Shown: positions 54,251 through 64,000 of the stretch, piece by piece | Layout of the letters: each line of letters begins with the position of its first letter | How positions within the stretch are numbered: position 1 is the first letter of the stretch | Translations under genes and position numbers: made by a program | Notes under the pieces: generated by a model | The model's database searches: none | Seen by the model: the letters and a program-made list of their open reading frames with translations, nothing else | Told to the model about the DNA's origin: nothing | NCBI RefSeq assembly: GCF_001507435.1 | Contig: NZ_LMWH01000116.1 | Coordinates: 1-64,000 of the forward strand | Origin: Streptomyces sp. NRRL F-5122 | Lineage (GTDB): Bacteria; Actinomycetota; Actinomycetes; Streptomycetales; Streptomycetaceae | Direction: 5' to 3' | Length of the DNA stretch: 64,000 bases

Positions 54251-54379
54251 ACTGAGTGGAAGCCGTCGGACGGGCCCTGGGCGTAAGGCCATGGCGCGGC
54301 CGCCGCCGGTCGGTCTCGCCCCGGCGCGCGTCCCGCCGACAGCGTCCGGACGGTCGTGGCGGGAGTGGCACCGGCACCG

Positions 54380-55450
54380 TCACTCCGAACGCTCCACCGC
54401 GCTCCGGTACCCGGGATGACGGTGCTTGAAGAGCCAGAAGACGGTCGAGGCGACAAGTGCCCAGCCGGCGAGGACCAGGAAGGGGAAGGCGTGAAGCCGG
54501 CCGGTGAAGTAGACCTCGGTGTGGAGGGCGCTGATGGCGGCACCCGTAGGCAGCCAACGGCCCACGGCGCCCAGGAGCGGGGGAAGGAGCGGCCAGGAGA
54601 CCGCACCGCCGGACGAGGGGTTGCCGATCAGGACCATCAGGCCCCAGGTGGGGATGATCGCCCACCGTCCGATCAGGACCGCGAACATCAGGAAGACCAT
54701 GCCCGCGGAGAACATCGTCAGCGCCAATGTCAACCAAGCCGACACGAAGGGCAGATCGACCGCGTGGAGCAGCCAGTCCACGACCGCGGCGATCGTGAAC
54801 GCCCCGAGCAGGGAGTAGGCGACGGTGAACACGATGCGCTGGCCCGGGGTCAGTTCCTTCGCGTGCACATTCATCTGGATCGCGCCCACGAAGCCGAGCA
54901 CCACCGCCGCCAGCGCGATGTAGAAGATGGCCAGACCGCGCGGATCACCTCTCTGGTTCGGTTTGATGTCCCGCACCGTGACGTCCGTGCCCACCTTCTC
55001 CCCGACGACGGGGGCCGCCTGCTCCAGAACCTGCGCCACCGACGCCCCCGACGCGGACGAGACGTCCATCGTCACCGTCCGCTCCTGGCGCACGTCGAAG
55101 ATCGCGAACACCGTCTGCTCCTCGACCGCGTTCCTGGCCTGTGCGTAGTCGGGGTATCTGTGGACGTCGAGCGAGGCGTTCAGCGCCTTCTCCATGCCCG
55201 CGAGGAAGGCCGCTCCGTGCGCCGTGCCGTGCGGGTCGACGACCGCGACCGGCACCCGGTGCGGCACGGGATCGGAGAAGGCATAGGTGTACGACCACGC
55301 GAAGAGACCCGCCACCACCGCGATGATGAACACGAGGACCGTCGCGGGCAGGTACGGGGAGCGCCTGGCCGCCTCCCAGCGCTCGGCCCGTGTCGGAGGC
55401 CGCCGGTGGGCTCCGTGGCCACCGGTGTCGTGCGCCTCGGACTCGGGCAT
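54380..55450 (-). CDS. YhgE/Pip-like or ABC-2-like membrane protein
   Basis: 356 residues. An N-terminal helix (LPATVLVFIIAVVAGLFAW) is followed by an external domain of about 130 residues (PVAVVDPHGTAHGAAF, then DVSSASGASVAQVLEQAAP) and five or six further helices (FYIALAAVVLGFVGAI through FPFLVLAGWALVASTVFW). This is the topology of ABC-2 permease and YhgE/Pip-type transport proteins; no ATPase gene is adjacent. ATG 55450 has no ribosome binding site and a TAGCGT -10-like hexamer a few bases upstream, so it may be leaderless. Confidence 0.75.
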   Translation of the reverse strand: MPESEAHDTGGHGAHRRPPTRAERWEAARRSPYLPATVLVFIIAVVAGLFAWSYTYAFSDPVPHRVPVAVVDPHGTAHGAAFLAGMEKALNASLDVHRYPDYAQARNAVEEQTVFAIFDVRQERTVTMDVSSASGASVAQVLEQAAPVVGEKVGTDVTVRDIKPNQRGDPRGLAIFYIALAAVVLGFVGAIQMNVHAKELTPGQRIVFTVAYSLLGAFTIAAVVDWLLHAVDLPFVSAWLTLALTMFSAGMVFLMFAVLIGRWAIIPTWGLMVLIGNPSSGGAVSWPLLPPLLGAVGRWLPTGAAISALHTEVYFTGRLHAFPFLVLAGWALVASTVFWLFKHRHPGYRSAVERSE

Positions 55451-55707
55451 GGCAAAGACGCTAGGGCAGCCGGGTGCGCTCTGCATCCGGAGGATGCCGG
55501 CGCCGCCATGCGGCCGCGGTGTGCACGGTGGAGCGACCCGCGCGCAAGGACCCCGGTCCGCGGCCCGGAGCGCGCGCCCGCCGCGTGCTCGGTGGGAGAT
55601 GTCCGCCCCGATCAGCCCTTCGGAGCGGCCGGGTGACGACGGCACGGCTCGGCCGACGGGCGCATGAAGCGGCCGTCGGCACGGTGCCCGCCGTTGCCCA
55701 CGGCCCG

Positions 55708-56673
55708 TCAGAGACGGGCCGGCAGCCAGCGCAGCTTGACGGCTTCCTGGTACGGACCGCCGCCCTCATGGTCGTTGAAGTCGTACACCTCGATCTTCTT
55801 GTCGTCGTGCGCCCAGGCGTTGAACGCGGCGAACACCGTGGACGGGGGACACGTCTGGTCCTCCAGCGCGGCCGAGAACAGTGCGGGGGCCCGGCCTCGC
55901 GCGGCGAAGTGCACGCCGTCGAAGTACGACAGCGTGCGCATGACCCGCTCGGTACGGCCGCGATGCGTCTGGAGGTAGTTGCCGATCTCACGGTAGGGAT
56001 TGCGGTCCGTGAGCCTCGTGGCGCGCGGGAAGTCGCACAGGAACGGCACGTCCGGCGCCACCGCCGCCAGATCCGGTACGAGGCCACCGACCGCGATCGT
56101 GATGCCGCCGCCCTGGCTGGTGCCGATGGCCGCCGTGCGGGAGGCGTCGGTCAGGGGATGCGAGCGGGCCGCCTCGACGGCCCGGACCCCGTCCGTGAAC
56201 AGCCGCCGGTAGTAGTACGTCTCGGGGTCGTCGACCCCACGCGTCATGAACCCGGGGAACGCGGGAGCACTGCCCACCGGGTCCGGGGTCTCGCCGCCGC
56301 CCCACGCGCTGCCCTGGCCCCGGGTGTCCATGACGAAGTGCGCGAAGCCCGCCGACGCCCACAGCAGGTGCGTGTGCGGAAGGGCGCGTCCGCCGCCGTA
56401 GCCGATGTACTCCACGACCGTGGGCAGCGGTCCGTCCACGGACGACGGCACGGTGAGCCAGCCCTTGACGGGATGGCCGCCGAACCCGGCGAACGTCACG
56501 TCATGGACCTGGACCGTCCGCAGACCCGTGTCGACCGGTTCGAAGCGGGCGTCGAGGTCGTGCTCACGGGTCTCCTGCAGCGTCTTCGCCCAGAACGCGT
56601 CGAAGTCCGACGGCTCGACGGAGGCGCTGCGGTACGTGCGGAGTTCGTCGATCGGCAGATCGAACAAGGCCAT
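55708..56673 (-). CDS. Acetylxylan esterase / cephalosporin-C deacetylase family
   Basis: 321 residues. The AXE1 alpha/beta-hydrolase begins ALFDLPIDELRTYRSASVEP, has DTRGQGSAWGGGETPDP, the nucleophile Ser in GTSQGGG, the Asp in LEDQTCPP and the His in NDHEGGG. Enzymes of this carbohydrate esterase 7 group remove acetyl groups from xylo-oligosaccharides and cephalosporin C in the cytoplasm as hexamers. No signal peptide is seen. ATG 56673 is chosen because the family's N-terminus begins there. Confidence 0.92.
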   Translation of the reverse strand: MALFDLPIDELRTYRSASVEPSDFDAFWAKTLQETREHDLDARFEPVDTGLRTVQVHDVTFAGFGGHPVKGWLTVPSSVDGPLPTVVEYIGYGGGRALPHTHLLWASAGFAHFVMDTRGQGSAWGGGETPDPVGSAPAFPGFMTRGVDDPETYYYRRLFTDGVRAVEAARSHPLTDASRTAAIGTSQGGGITIAVGGLVPDLAAVAPDVPFLCDFPRATRLTDRNPYREIGNYLQTHRGRTERVMRTLSYFDGVHFAARGRAPALFSAALEDQTCPPSTVFAAFNAWAHDDKKIEVYDFNDHEGGGPYQEAVKLRWLPARL

Positions 56674-56781
56674 GAAGGACCCCCTGGCGTCGGGCATGCG
56701 GATGATCACACCGTACGGTGGCCGTTCCGGGCCCGCCAGACCCCTCTGGCGTCTGCCCCACTGCACGGGAGGGCCCGCCCG

Positions 56782-57366
56782 TCACGCCGTGCGCCGCCCC
56801 CACTCCGGACCTGTACGGGCCCACTCGGCCTCCCATTCCGCCATGCGGTGCCGCTGGGCGATCCGGCGGATCACGGCACGGGCCAGCAGGACCGCCCCGG
56901 CCGCTCCGGCCCCGGCCCACACCCCCGTCGTCAGGGCGTGCTGCCACACCGCGGTGTCGCTCGGCGGGGCGGCGACGCTCCGGTCCCTCGCGTCCAGCCA
57001 CACATCCGCCCGGTCGCCGCGCAGCGAGCCCGCCGGGACCGGCGCGACCGCGGTCCGTGTGCCCTTGTCCGGCTCGGTCCAGCGCACCTTCACCCGGTAC
57101 TGGGGCTGCTTGCCGCCCTGCGCCGAAGGCACCTCGGACGGGGCGTCCTCGAGGAGTACCGCGGACACCTGATGGCGCTCGGCGCGCTGGGTCAGCTGAG
57201 TCGTGTGCGCGGTGCCGTAGGCCCACAGACCCGCGGCCGCACCGGCGAGCGGGGCGCCGAAGCACAGCAGAACGGTGAGGAGCGCGGCAGTCCACGCCTC
57301 GACCACATCCGACCTGCGGCGCAGCGGATTGCGCCGCCAACGCCAGCCGCGCACCCGGGTTCGCAT
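56782..57366 (-). CDS. Rv1733c-like membrane protein
   Basis: 194 residues. A basic N-terminus (RTRVRGWRWRRNPLRRRSD) precedes a first helix (ALLTVLLCFGAPLAGAAAGLWAY), an external domain of about 90 residues with YRVKVRWTEPDKG and GDRADVWLDA, and a second helix (TTGVWAGAGAAGAVLLA) with a charged tail. This two-helix layout is shared with the mycobacterial Rv1733c protein and many Streptomyces paralogues, all of unknown function. AAGGAGGTCGAG directly precedes ATG 57366. Confidence 0.85.
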   Translation of the reverse strand: MRTRVRGWRWRRNPLRRRSDVVEAWTAALLTVLLCFGAPLAGAAAGLWAYGTAHTTQLTQRAERHQVSAVLLEDAPSEVPSAQGGKQPQYRVKVRWTEPDKGTRTAVAPVPAGSLRGDRADVWLDARDRSVAAPPSDTAVWQHALTTGVWAGAGAAGAVLLARAVIRRIAQRHRMAEWEAEWARTGPEWGRRTA

Positions 57367-57656
57367 CTCGACCTCCTTGCCGCCACGTCCCGCTCGTGGA
57401 CGGGCCGAGACCTCTGCCGCGCGGGACAGGTGTGGAAGCCGCGCGCCTTCCCGGCCACGAGAAGGACCCCCTCGGCCAAGCACCGCACCACCCCTGTCGC
57501 GCCACCCGCCCGCCACCCGCACAGAACCGGGCGGCGAGTACTCATGGCCGTGTGCCCACGGGGAGCGCGACGCTTCCGGCATGAAACGGCTTTTATCCAG
57601 ATTCTCCTCTCGGGCGACGTTCCCGGCCATCCGGCCCCGAAACCCGGGACCGGGGG

Positions 57657-58430
57657 TCAGCCGAAGCGTTCGATACGGATGCGGTCCACCGGCTGCCCCG
57701 CCTCGACGAGCAGCCGGGAAGCGTGCTCCGCGAAGCCGTTCGAGCCGCACACATAGGCCTCCCACCCGCCGGGCGGCGCATCGGCGACCAGCGGCGCAAC
57801 ATGGGCGGCCGACATGCGGCCCACGGGTACACCCGCGGGGGCGCCGCGGGTGAAGACGGGCGTGGTCTCGGCCCCGTACTCGTCCGCGTAGATCAACTCT
57901 CGCGGCCCCCGCGCCGAGACGAGAAGCCGCAGGGGCACCCGGAGACCGCGCGACCGGTGGTGGCGCACCATCGACATCAGCGGGACGACACCGGAGCCCG
58001 CGCCGACCAGCAGCGCAGGCCGGTTGCCGGGCCAGGCGAAGAAGCCGCTCAGCGGGCCCCGCACCTCGACGGTGTCTCCCGGCCTCGCCACCGTGTGGAA
58101 CCAGCCGGAGACCTCACCGCCCTCGACACGGTCCAGGGTCAGTTCGATGTGCCCGGCGTCGTCGGGCGGTGACGCGATCGAATAGTGGCGCTGCGCCACA
58201 TAGCCGTCCCGGGCGGTCAGCCGCAGCAGCAGATGCTGTCCCGGCAGATGCCCCGCCCACCCGGGAACCGCGAAGCGGAAGGTGGCCGCGTGCGGAGTCT
58301 CCCGGCGGATCACGGTCAGCGTCGCCGTCCGCCACGCGGACGCCGCGTCGCCGCCCACGGCGATCCGACCGGGTACGGCGAAGCGCGTGGGCGGCACGAA
58401 CGGCCCGGGGCCCAGGGTCGTCTCAGTCAC
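57657..58430 (-). CDS. FAD/NAD(P)-binding oxidoreductase partner of the Mo enzyme
   Basis: 257 residues. A ferredoxin-NADP reductase fold: the FAD motif RHYSIASPPD with GHIELTLDRV, the glycine-rich FHTVARPGDTVEVRGPL, and the NAD(P) region ALLVGAGSGVVPLMSM, ending with the YVCGSNGF and RIRIERFG pattern. There is no [2Fe-2S] domain at the C-terminus. GTG 58430 overlaps the upstream TGA by 8 bp (GTGACTGA), so it is translationally coupled to the molybdopterin oxidoreductase and probably feeds or accepts its electrons. Confidence 0.9.
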   Translation of the reverse strand: MTETTLGPGPFVPPTRFAVPGRIAVGGDAASAWRTATLTVIRRETPHAATFRFAVPGWAGHLPGQHLLLRLTARDGYVAQRHYSIASPPDDAGHIELTLDRVEGGEVSGWFHTVARPGDTVEVRGPLSGFFAWPGNRPALLVGAGSGVVPLMSMVRHHRSRGLRVPLRLLVSARGPRELIYADEYGAETTPVFTRGAPAGVPVGRMSAAHVAPLVADAPPGGWEAYVCGSNGFAEHASRLLVEAGQPVDRIRIERFG

Positions 58431-59028
58431 CGGAGTACCGCTGCTCCTGCCAGGGGTTGCCCCGTGCGTGGTAGCCGTTCTGCTCCCAGAAACCCGGCTC
58501 GTCGTGGTCGAGGATCCTGAGGCCGGCGATCCATTTGGCGCTCTTCCAGAAGTACAGGTGGGGCACGAGGAGCCGGGCGGGACCACCGTGCTCGGCGGGC
58601 AGCGGGCGGCCCTCGTACTCGAAGGCGATCCAGGCGCGTCCGCCGCTCAGATCGGCCAGTGGCAGGCTGCTGGTGTAGCCGGTGTGGGAGTACGCGACGG
58701 CGTGTGTCGCGGTGGACCCGGGTCCGACGAGGTCCAGGAACACATCCAGGGAGACCCCGCGGAACCGTGTCCCGAACTTCGACCAGCCGGTCACGCAGTG
58801 GACGTCGCCCTCGTAGGTCGACGCGGGCAGGGCACGCGCCTCCTCCCAGTTCCAGGTGCGGGGCTCGGCCACCAGACCGTCGATCCGCAGGGTCCAGTCG
58901 GCGGCGTCCAGGTCCGGCGTCACCTCGGCGGACAGTACGGGCCAGTCGTCGCGCGCGTCGTACTGGCCGGGTGGCAGCCCGGGATCGGGGACCCGCGGGC
59001 GCCCGGTGAAGCCTCGGGTGACGTTCAT
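58423..59028 (-). CDS. Sulfite-oxidase-like molybdopterin oxidoreductase
   Basis: 201 residues, the single Mo-binding domain of the sulfite oxidase/YedY superfamily. The molybdenum ligand is Cys at about 78 in DVHCVTGWSKFG; WTLRIDGLVAEPRTW and LLVPHLYFWKSAKWI are conserved family blocks. There is no heme domain and no signal peptide, so it is a cytoplasmic single-domain enzyme relying on the coupled flavin reductase. The substrate is unknown. ATG 59028. Confidence 0.9.
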   Translation of the reverse strand: MNVTRGFTGRPRVPDPGLPPGQYDARDDWPVLSAEVTPDLDAADWTLRIDGLVAEPRTWNWEEARALPASTYEGDVHCVTGWSKFGTRFRGVSLDVFLDLVGPGSTATHAVAYSHTGYTSSLPLADLSGGRAWIAFEYEGRPLPAEHGGPARLLVPHLYFWKSAKWIAGLRILDHDEPGFWEQNGYHARGNPWQEQRYSGD

Positions 59029-59082
59029 GGGGGGTGGTGCCTCCAGGCCGCCGGTACGGCAGGGCCGGTTCGTGCGTGATCG

Positions 59083-59094
59083 ATGCGTACGCAT
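59083..59094. promoter_or_regulatory. Perfect palindrome upstream of the Mo oxidoreductase
   Basis: ATGCGTACGCAT, 12-bp perfect palindrome, 55 bp upstream of the start at 59028. Possible operator; no regulator gene is adjacent. Confidence 0.35.
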
Positions 59095-59277
59095 ACAACG
59101 GTACGCGCTCGCCCGGTGCGCCCCCGCCACCCCACCGGACGCGATCATTGCGAGTGCATGAACTCCGCGCCCGCCCGGGAATAGCCGGCGGGTGATCTTC
59201 CTTGCGGTGTAGTGGCCGGAACCGGTGGCGTCAGCGGCGGTGGGTCCGGCGAGCAGCGAGGGAGAGTGAGGCTGGAC

Positions 59278-60204
59278 ATGCCCAAGGCGTACGCGTACAC
59301 GCGGTACGGCGGCCCCGGGACCGAGGCGTTCATCGACGTGGACCGACCGGCCCCGGGCCGCGGGGAGCTTCTGGTCGCCGTGCGTGCGGCGGGTGTCAAC
59401 CCGATCGACTGGAAGCTGCGCTCGGGCTTCCGGCGTCCCGGCGATACGGGCACGCCCGAGTTCCCCGTCGTGTTCGGCAGCGAGGCCGCGGGCGTGGTGG
59501 AGGAGGTCGGCGAGGGCGTGACCGGCTTCGCGGTCGGGGACGCCGTCTTCGGCAACACCGTGGCCGGCGGCTACGCCGAGTACGCCGTGCTGCCCGCGGC
59601 GGTGACCGCGCATGTGCCGGACGGCCTGTCCTTCACGGACGCGGCTGTGCTGCCCGTCGCGGCCGCCACGGCCTACGACGGGATCCGCGGCCTGGATCTG
59701 CCCGCGGGCTCGACCGTGCTGATCACCGGCGCGGGCGGGGGAGTCGGTGTCGCCGCGGTCCAGCTTGCCCGCGCCTTCGGCCTGAGCGTCGTCGGCACGG
59801 CCGGTGAGGGCAAGAAGGACTTCGTCGAAGGCCTCGGCGCCGTGCACGTCCCGTCGGGACCGGACCTGGCCGCCCGGGTGCGGGCGGCCGCGCCGGGCGG
59901 CATCGACGGCGTCTACGATCTCGTCGGCGGCGACGTGCTGACCGAGGCGGCGACCCTGCTCGCCGACCGCTCGAAGCTGATCACCGCCGGAGCGTCGCCC
60001 CAGGACGTCGAGCGGCTCGGCGGGTCACGTGTGGTCCGCGCCCGTACGGCCGCCGTGCTCGACGAGGTCGCCCGCCTGGTGGAGCACGGAGACCTCGATC
60101 CCCGCGTGACCGAGACCTTCCCGCTCGAACGGGCCGGGGACGCCCTCCGCGCGGTCGAGGGCGGCCACGCCCGGGGCAAGATCGTGATCGAGGTGGGCGC
60201 ATGA
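59278..60204 (+). CDS. NADP-dependent quinone oxidoreductase (MDR superfamily)
   Basis: 308 residues. Zinc-free medium-chain reductase: MPKAYAYTRYGGPG, GVNPIDWKLRSG, FGSEAAGVVEEVG, and the cofactor motif ITGAGGGVGVAAVQLA (about 148-163), ending GKIVIEVGA. Such enzymes reduce quinones or enones. GAGTGAGG lies 6 nt before ATG 59278. Its TGA overlaps the next gene's ATG (ATGA), so the two form an operon. Confidence 0.9.
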   Translation: MPKAYAYTRYGGPGTEAFIDVDRPAPGRGELLVAVRAAGVNPIDWKLRSGFRRPGDTGTPEFPVVFGSEAAGVVEEVGEGVTGFAVGDAVFGNTVAGGYAEYAVLPAAVTAHVPDGLSFTDAAVLPVAAATAYDGIRGLDLPAGSTVLITGAGGGVGVAAVQLARAFGLSVVGTAGEGKKDFVEGLGAVHVPSGPDLAARVRAAAPGGIDGVYDLVGGDVLTEAATLLADRSKLITAGASPQDVERLGGSRVVRARTAAVLDEVARLVEHGDLDPRVTETFPLERAGDALRAVEGGHARGKIVIEVGA

Positions 60205-60917
60205 GCGCCGGGCGGCACGTCCTCGACAACCCCGCACTCACCTCGCTGACCGGACCGCATGCCCACTTCGCCGAGCGCCGGGGCCGCGTTCTGCGCTACC
60301 CCCTGGACGTGTCGCCGTGGGTGGGACTGCCCGACGAGCCCGGCGCCGACGACTGGGCCGACCTCGCGGCGCTCGCCGGTCCGGGAGCCGAGGCCCCGAT
60401 CCCGGGCTTCGGCGGTCAGGTCCCCGAGGGGTGGGAGGTCACCTTCGCCCTGGACGGTGTGCAACTCGTCGACGACGGCCTGGCCGCCGCGCCCGACGCC
60501 GAGGCCGTACGGCTCACCCACGCCGACGTGCCGGAGATGCTGGACCTGGTCGAGCGCACCCGGCCCGGACCGTTCCTGCCGCGCACCGTCGAGCTGGGGA
60601 CCTACCTGGGCATCCGCCGGGACGGCGAGCTGATCGCCATGGCGGGCGAGCGGCTGCACCCGCCGGGCTGGACCGAGATCAGCGCCGTGTGCACCGATCC
60701 CGCCTTCCGGGGCCAGGGCCTCGCCACCCGGCTGATCCTGGCGGTCGCGCACGGCATCCGCGAACGGGGCGAGACGCCGTTCCTGCACACCGCTGCGGAG
60801 AACACCAACGCCATCCGGCTCTACGAGTCCCTCGGCTTCCGGCTGCGCCGCACCACGAGGTTCCTCGCGGCGCGGGTTCCGCAGCGCGCGGGGGACGAGC
60901 AGACCGTCGGGATCTGA
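60201..60917 (+). CDS. GNAT-family N-acetyltransferase
   Basis: 238 residues. The N-terminal half lacks clear motifs; the C-terminal GNAT domain (about 105-225) has TEISAVCTDPAFRGQGLATRLI (acetyl-CoA loop with QGLAT) and TAAENTNAIRLYESLGFRLRR. FR47-type. The substrate is unknown. It is coupled to the quinone oxidoreductase by an ATGA overlap and converges on marR. Confidence 0.9.
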   Translation: MSAGRHVLDNPALTSLTGPHAHFAERRGRVLRYPLDVSPWVGLPDEPGADDWADLAALAGPGAEAPIPGFGGQVPEGWEVTFALDGVQLVDDGLAAAPDAEAVRLTHADVPEMLDLVERTRPGPFLPRTVELGTYLGIRRDGELIAMAGERLHPPGWTEISAVCTDPAFRGQGLATRLILAVAHGIRERGETPFLHTAAENTNAIRLYESLGFRLRRTTRFLAARVPQRAGDEQTVGI

Positions 60918-60935
60918 CGGTGCGCCGGCCGGTCG

Positions 60936-61430
60936 TCAGTCGGTGGCCGGCGTGACCGGAGTCGCGGCCGCCGCCGCGTTGTACCGCAGCAGATACGCCG
61001 CGAAGCGTTCCAGGTCGGCCTCCGACCAGCCCGTCAGCCGCTCCTGGAACGCCCTGCGCCGGCTCTCGTCGACCGTGGCGAGGATCTCGCTGCCCGCCTC
61101 GGTCGGATACAGCACCTGCACCCGGTGGTCGTCCGCATCGAGCCGCCGCCCGATCAGCCCGGCCCGCTCCAGCGCCGCCACCTGCCGGCTCACCGTGGAC
61201 TTGTCCAGCCCGTAGTGGGCGGCCAGGTCGGTCGCGCTGCAGCCGCCGCTCTGCTCCAGATGTCCGAGCAGGGTGTACGAGACGAGCGACAGCTGCGGAT
61301 GCATCCGCCCGGCCGTGGCTCGGGCGCGGCGGGCGAACGCGGTCAACTCGCGGTTGATGGTCTCGACCGCCGCCCGGGCAGCGGGGGCGCGCTCCGCGGT
61401 GGTCCCGGCGGACCGCTCGGCTGTCGTCAC
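60936..61430 (-). CDS. MarR-family transcriptional regulator
   Basis: 164 residues. MarR HTH with SLVSYTLLGHLEQSGG, LAAHYGLDKSTVSRQVAALERAGLI and the wing DADDHRVQVLYPTEAG. GTG 61430 has GGGAG 4 nt upstream and is preferred over the longer ATG frame. A near-palindrome, GTTGCACCGTACAAC, lies 27 bp upstream between a plausible -35 and -10, consistent with autoregulation. Confidence 0.9.
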   Translation of the reverse strand: MTTAERSAGTTAERAPAARAAVETINRELTAFARRARATAGRMHPQLSLVSYTLLGHLEQSGGCSATDLAAHYGLDKSTVSRQVAALERAGLIGRRLDADDHRVQVLYPTEAGSEILATVDESRRRAFQERLTGWSEADLERFAAYLLRYNAAAAATPVTPATD

Positions 61431-61456
61431 GGCACTCCCACCTCCTCGCACGTATG

Positions 61457-61471
61457 GTTGCACCGTACAAC
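61457..61471. promoter_or_regulatory. Candidate MarR operator (autoregulatory)
   Basis: GTTGCACCGTACAAC, an inverted repeat GTTG...CAAC with one internal mismatched pair and a central base, 27 bp upstream of the marR start at 61430. Confidence 0.5.
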
Positions 61472-61699
61472 TTGAAGGTGCGGCCGAGGGAGCCGGCCCT
61501 CCCGGCGAGATCTTCGGCGCGCGGACCTCCTGCTAGGGTGAGCGCTCCGGCCGTGGATCGCCCCGGCCGTGCGTACCGAGGGAGGTGAGCCCCATTACCG
61601 CTGTGTCAGCTCGGGTGCTCTCCCCTCACGACGGCGTGGATCGGCGCCGGTAGATCACACGAGGGCGCCCTTCGGTCAACCGGAAGGCTTCTCGGCTCC

Positions 61700-62476
61700 A
61701 TGCCATCGCTTTCACTCTCCGACGTCGTCTCCGCGCTGCGTACCGCCGGCTGTGTCTTCGCCGAGGACGAGGCGCAGCTGATCCTGTCCACCGCCCGTAC
61801 GCCCGAAGAGGCCGCCGCCATGGTCGAGCGGCGCGTGGAGGGCCTGCCCCTGGAACAGGTCCTGGGCTGGGCCGACTTCCACGGTCTGCGCGTCACCGTG
61901 GAACCAGGGGTCTTCGTGCCCCGCCGGCGCACCGAGTTCCTCGTCTCCCGGGCGGTGGCCCTCGGGCGGCACGCCCGCGTCGTCGTGGATCTGTGCTGCG
62001 GCTCGGGCGCGGTGGGCGCCGCCCTCGCCGCGGCGCTCGACGGACCCGAACTGCACGCCGCCGACATCGATGCGGCCGCGGTGCGCTGCGCCCGCCGCAA
62101 CGTCGCCGCGTACGGCGGCCGGGTGCACCAGGGCGACCTGTTCGCCGCCCTTCCCGAGGAACTGCGCGGCCGTGTCGACATCCTGGCGGCCAACGTCCCC
62201 TATGTGCCCACGGACGAGGTCCCCCTGCTGCCGTCCGAGGCCCGCGACCACGAGCCCCTGGCCGCCCTCGACGGCGGTCTCGACGGTCTGGACGTCCTGC
62301 GCCGGGTCACCGCCGAGGCGTGGCGATGGCTGGCCCCCGGCGGGCTTGTCCTGGTGGAGACGAGTGAACGCCAAGTGCCCGGTGCCTGCGAGGCGTTCAC
62401 GCGTGGCGGTCTGGACGTCCGGCTGGCCGTCTCGGCGGAGCTGGGCGCCAACGTGCTGATCGGCACCCGCCGGTAG
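61700..62476 (+). CDS. HemK-like protein (glutamine) N5-methyltransferase
   Basis: 258 residues. The N-terminal helical domain and PLEQVLGWADFHG precede EPGVFVPRRRTEFLV, SAM motif I VDLCCGSGAVGAAL and the active-site NVPYVPTDEV, the NPPY motif with Val at the second position. The family methylates the GGQ glutamine of release factors; the NVPY change and the existence of a main PrmC elsewhere suggest a paralogue with another target. The start ATG 61700 has no clear ribosome binding site. Confidence 0.85.
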   Translation: MPSLSLSDVVSALRTAGCVFAEDEAQLILSTARTPEEAAAMVERRVEGLPLEQVLGWADFHGLRVTVEPGVFVPRRRTEFLVSRAVALGRHARVVVDLCCGSGAVGAALAAALDGPELHAADIDAAAVRCARRNVAAYGGRVHQGDLFAALPEELRGRVDILAANVPYVPTDEVPLLPSEARDHEPLAALDGGLDGLDVLRRVTAEAWRWLAPGGLVLVETSERQVPGACEAFTRGGLDVRLAVSAELGANVLIGTRR

Positions 62477-62501
62477 CGCGGGTGCGCGGCCGGGCCGGTG
62501 A

Positions 62502-64000
<1,499 letters not shown>

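Overview
The window is high-GC actinobacterial DNA. GC-rich third codon positions, frequent GTG starts, ATGA/GTGA start-stop overlaps, GGAGG-type ribosome binding sites, and the gene content (GH19 chitinase with a ricin-type lectin domain, MptB-like mannosyltransferase, Ku, SseB-like and HdeD-like proteins, NAD-linked formate dehydrogenase) point to Streptomyces or a close relative. I saw no rRNA, tRNA, CRISPR array, insertion sequence or prophage. All functional calls come from reading motifs and reading frames; no database search was run.

Layout. 1-1.0 kb: tail of an unidentified gene and a secreted CAP-domain protein. 1.9-7.3 kb: a Pls-type single-module synthetase (adenylation, carrier, six membrane segments with three tandem soluble C domains) translationally coupled to an M1 zinc peptidase; this is the layout of a cationic homopoly(amino acid) synthesis and degradation pair of the epsilon-poly-L-lysine type. 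7.4-21.2 kb: an oxalate-formate catabolic island with a PAS protein, LysR regulator, oxalyl-CoA decarboxylase (oxc), formyl-CoA transferase (frc), an RsbW-like ATPase, beta-carbonic anhydrase, the NAD-linked formate dehydrogenase operon fdsG-fdsB-fdsA-fdsD, a shortened acyl-CoA dehydrogenase-like protein and an FCD-type GntR regulator. A palindrome with core ATACTGTATAC recurs about eight times in the promoters of this island and I propose it is the GntR operator. 21.7-23.2 kb: a deletion scar where an iron-dependent alcohol dehydrogenase and an MFS transporter have both lost their N-terminal halves. 23.3-46.3 kb: mainly chromosomal genes (NPP1-like protein, long-form GAPDH, small membrane and stress proteins, Ku, EfeO-EfeB, phosphoesterase, SseB, channel-like protein, orphan PqqB, MarR, VOC protein, UppP, glutaminase, two mannosyltransferase-like proteins, D,D-carboxypeptidase, and a short Rho paralogue). 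46.7-64 kb: P450, chitinase, GH13 glucosidase, methyltransferase, a frameshifted GntR gene, beta-lactamase-fold hydrolase, ABC-2-like membrane protein, acetylxylan-esterase-like protein, a molybdopterin oxidoreductase with its flavin reductase, quinone oxidoreductase, GNAT, MarR, a HemK-like methyltransferase and the first two-thirds of a 2,4-dienoyl-CoA reductase-type enzyme preceded by a perfect 24-bp palindrome.

How the genes work together. In the island, Frc moves CoA from formyl-CoA to oxalate, Oxc decarboxylates oxalyl-CoA to formyl-CoA and CO2, FdsGBAD oxidises the released formate to CO2 with NAD+ reduction, and carbonic anhydrase hydrates the CO2. This gives energy from oxalate and a bicarbonate outlet. 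The LysR protein probably acts at oxc and the GntR protein probably ties the PAS/LysR, ATPase, carbonic anhydrase, formate dehydrogenase and acyl-CoA dehydrogenase promoters together. The Pls/M1 pair is a separate secondary-metabolite module.
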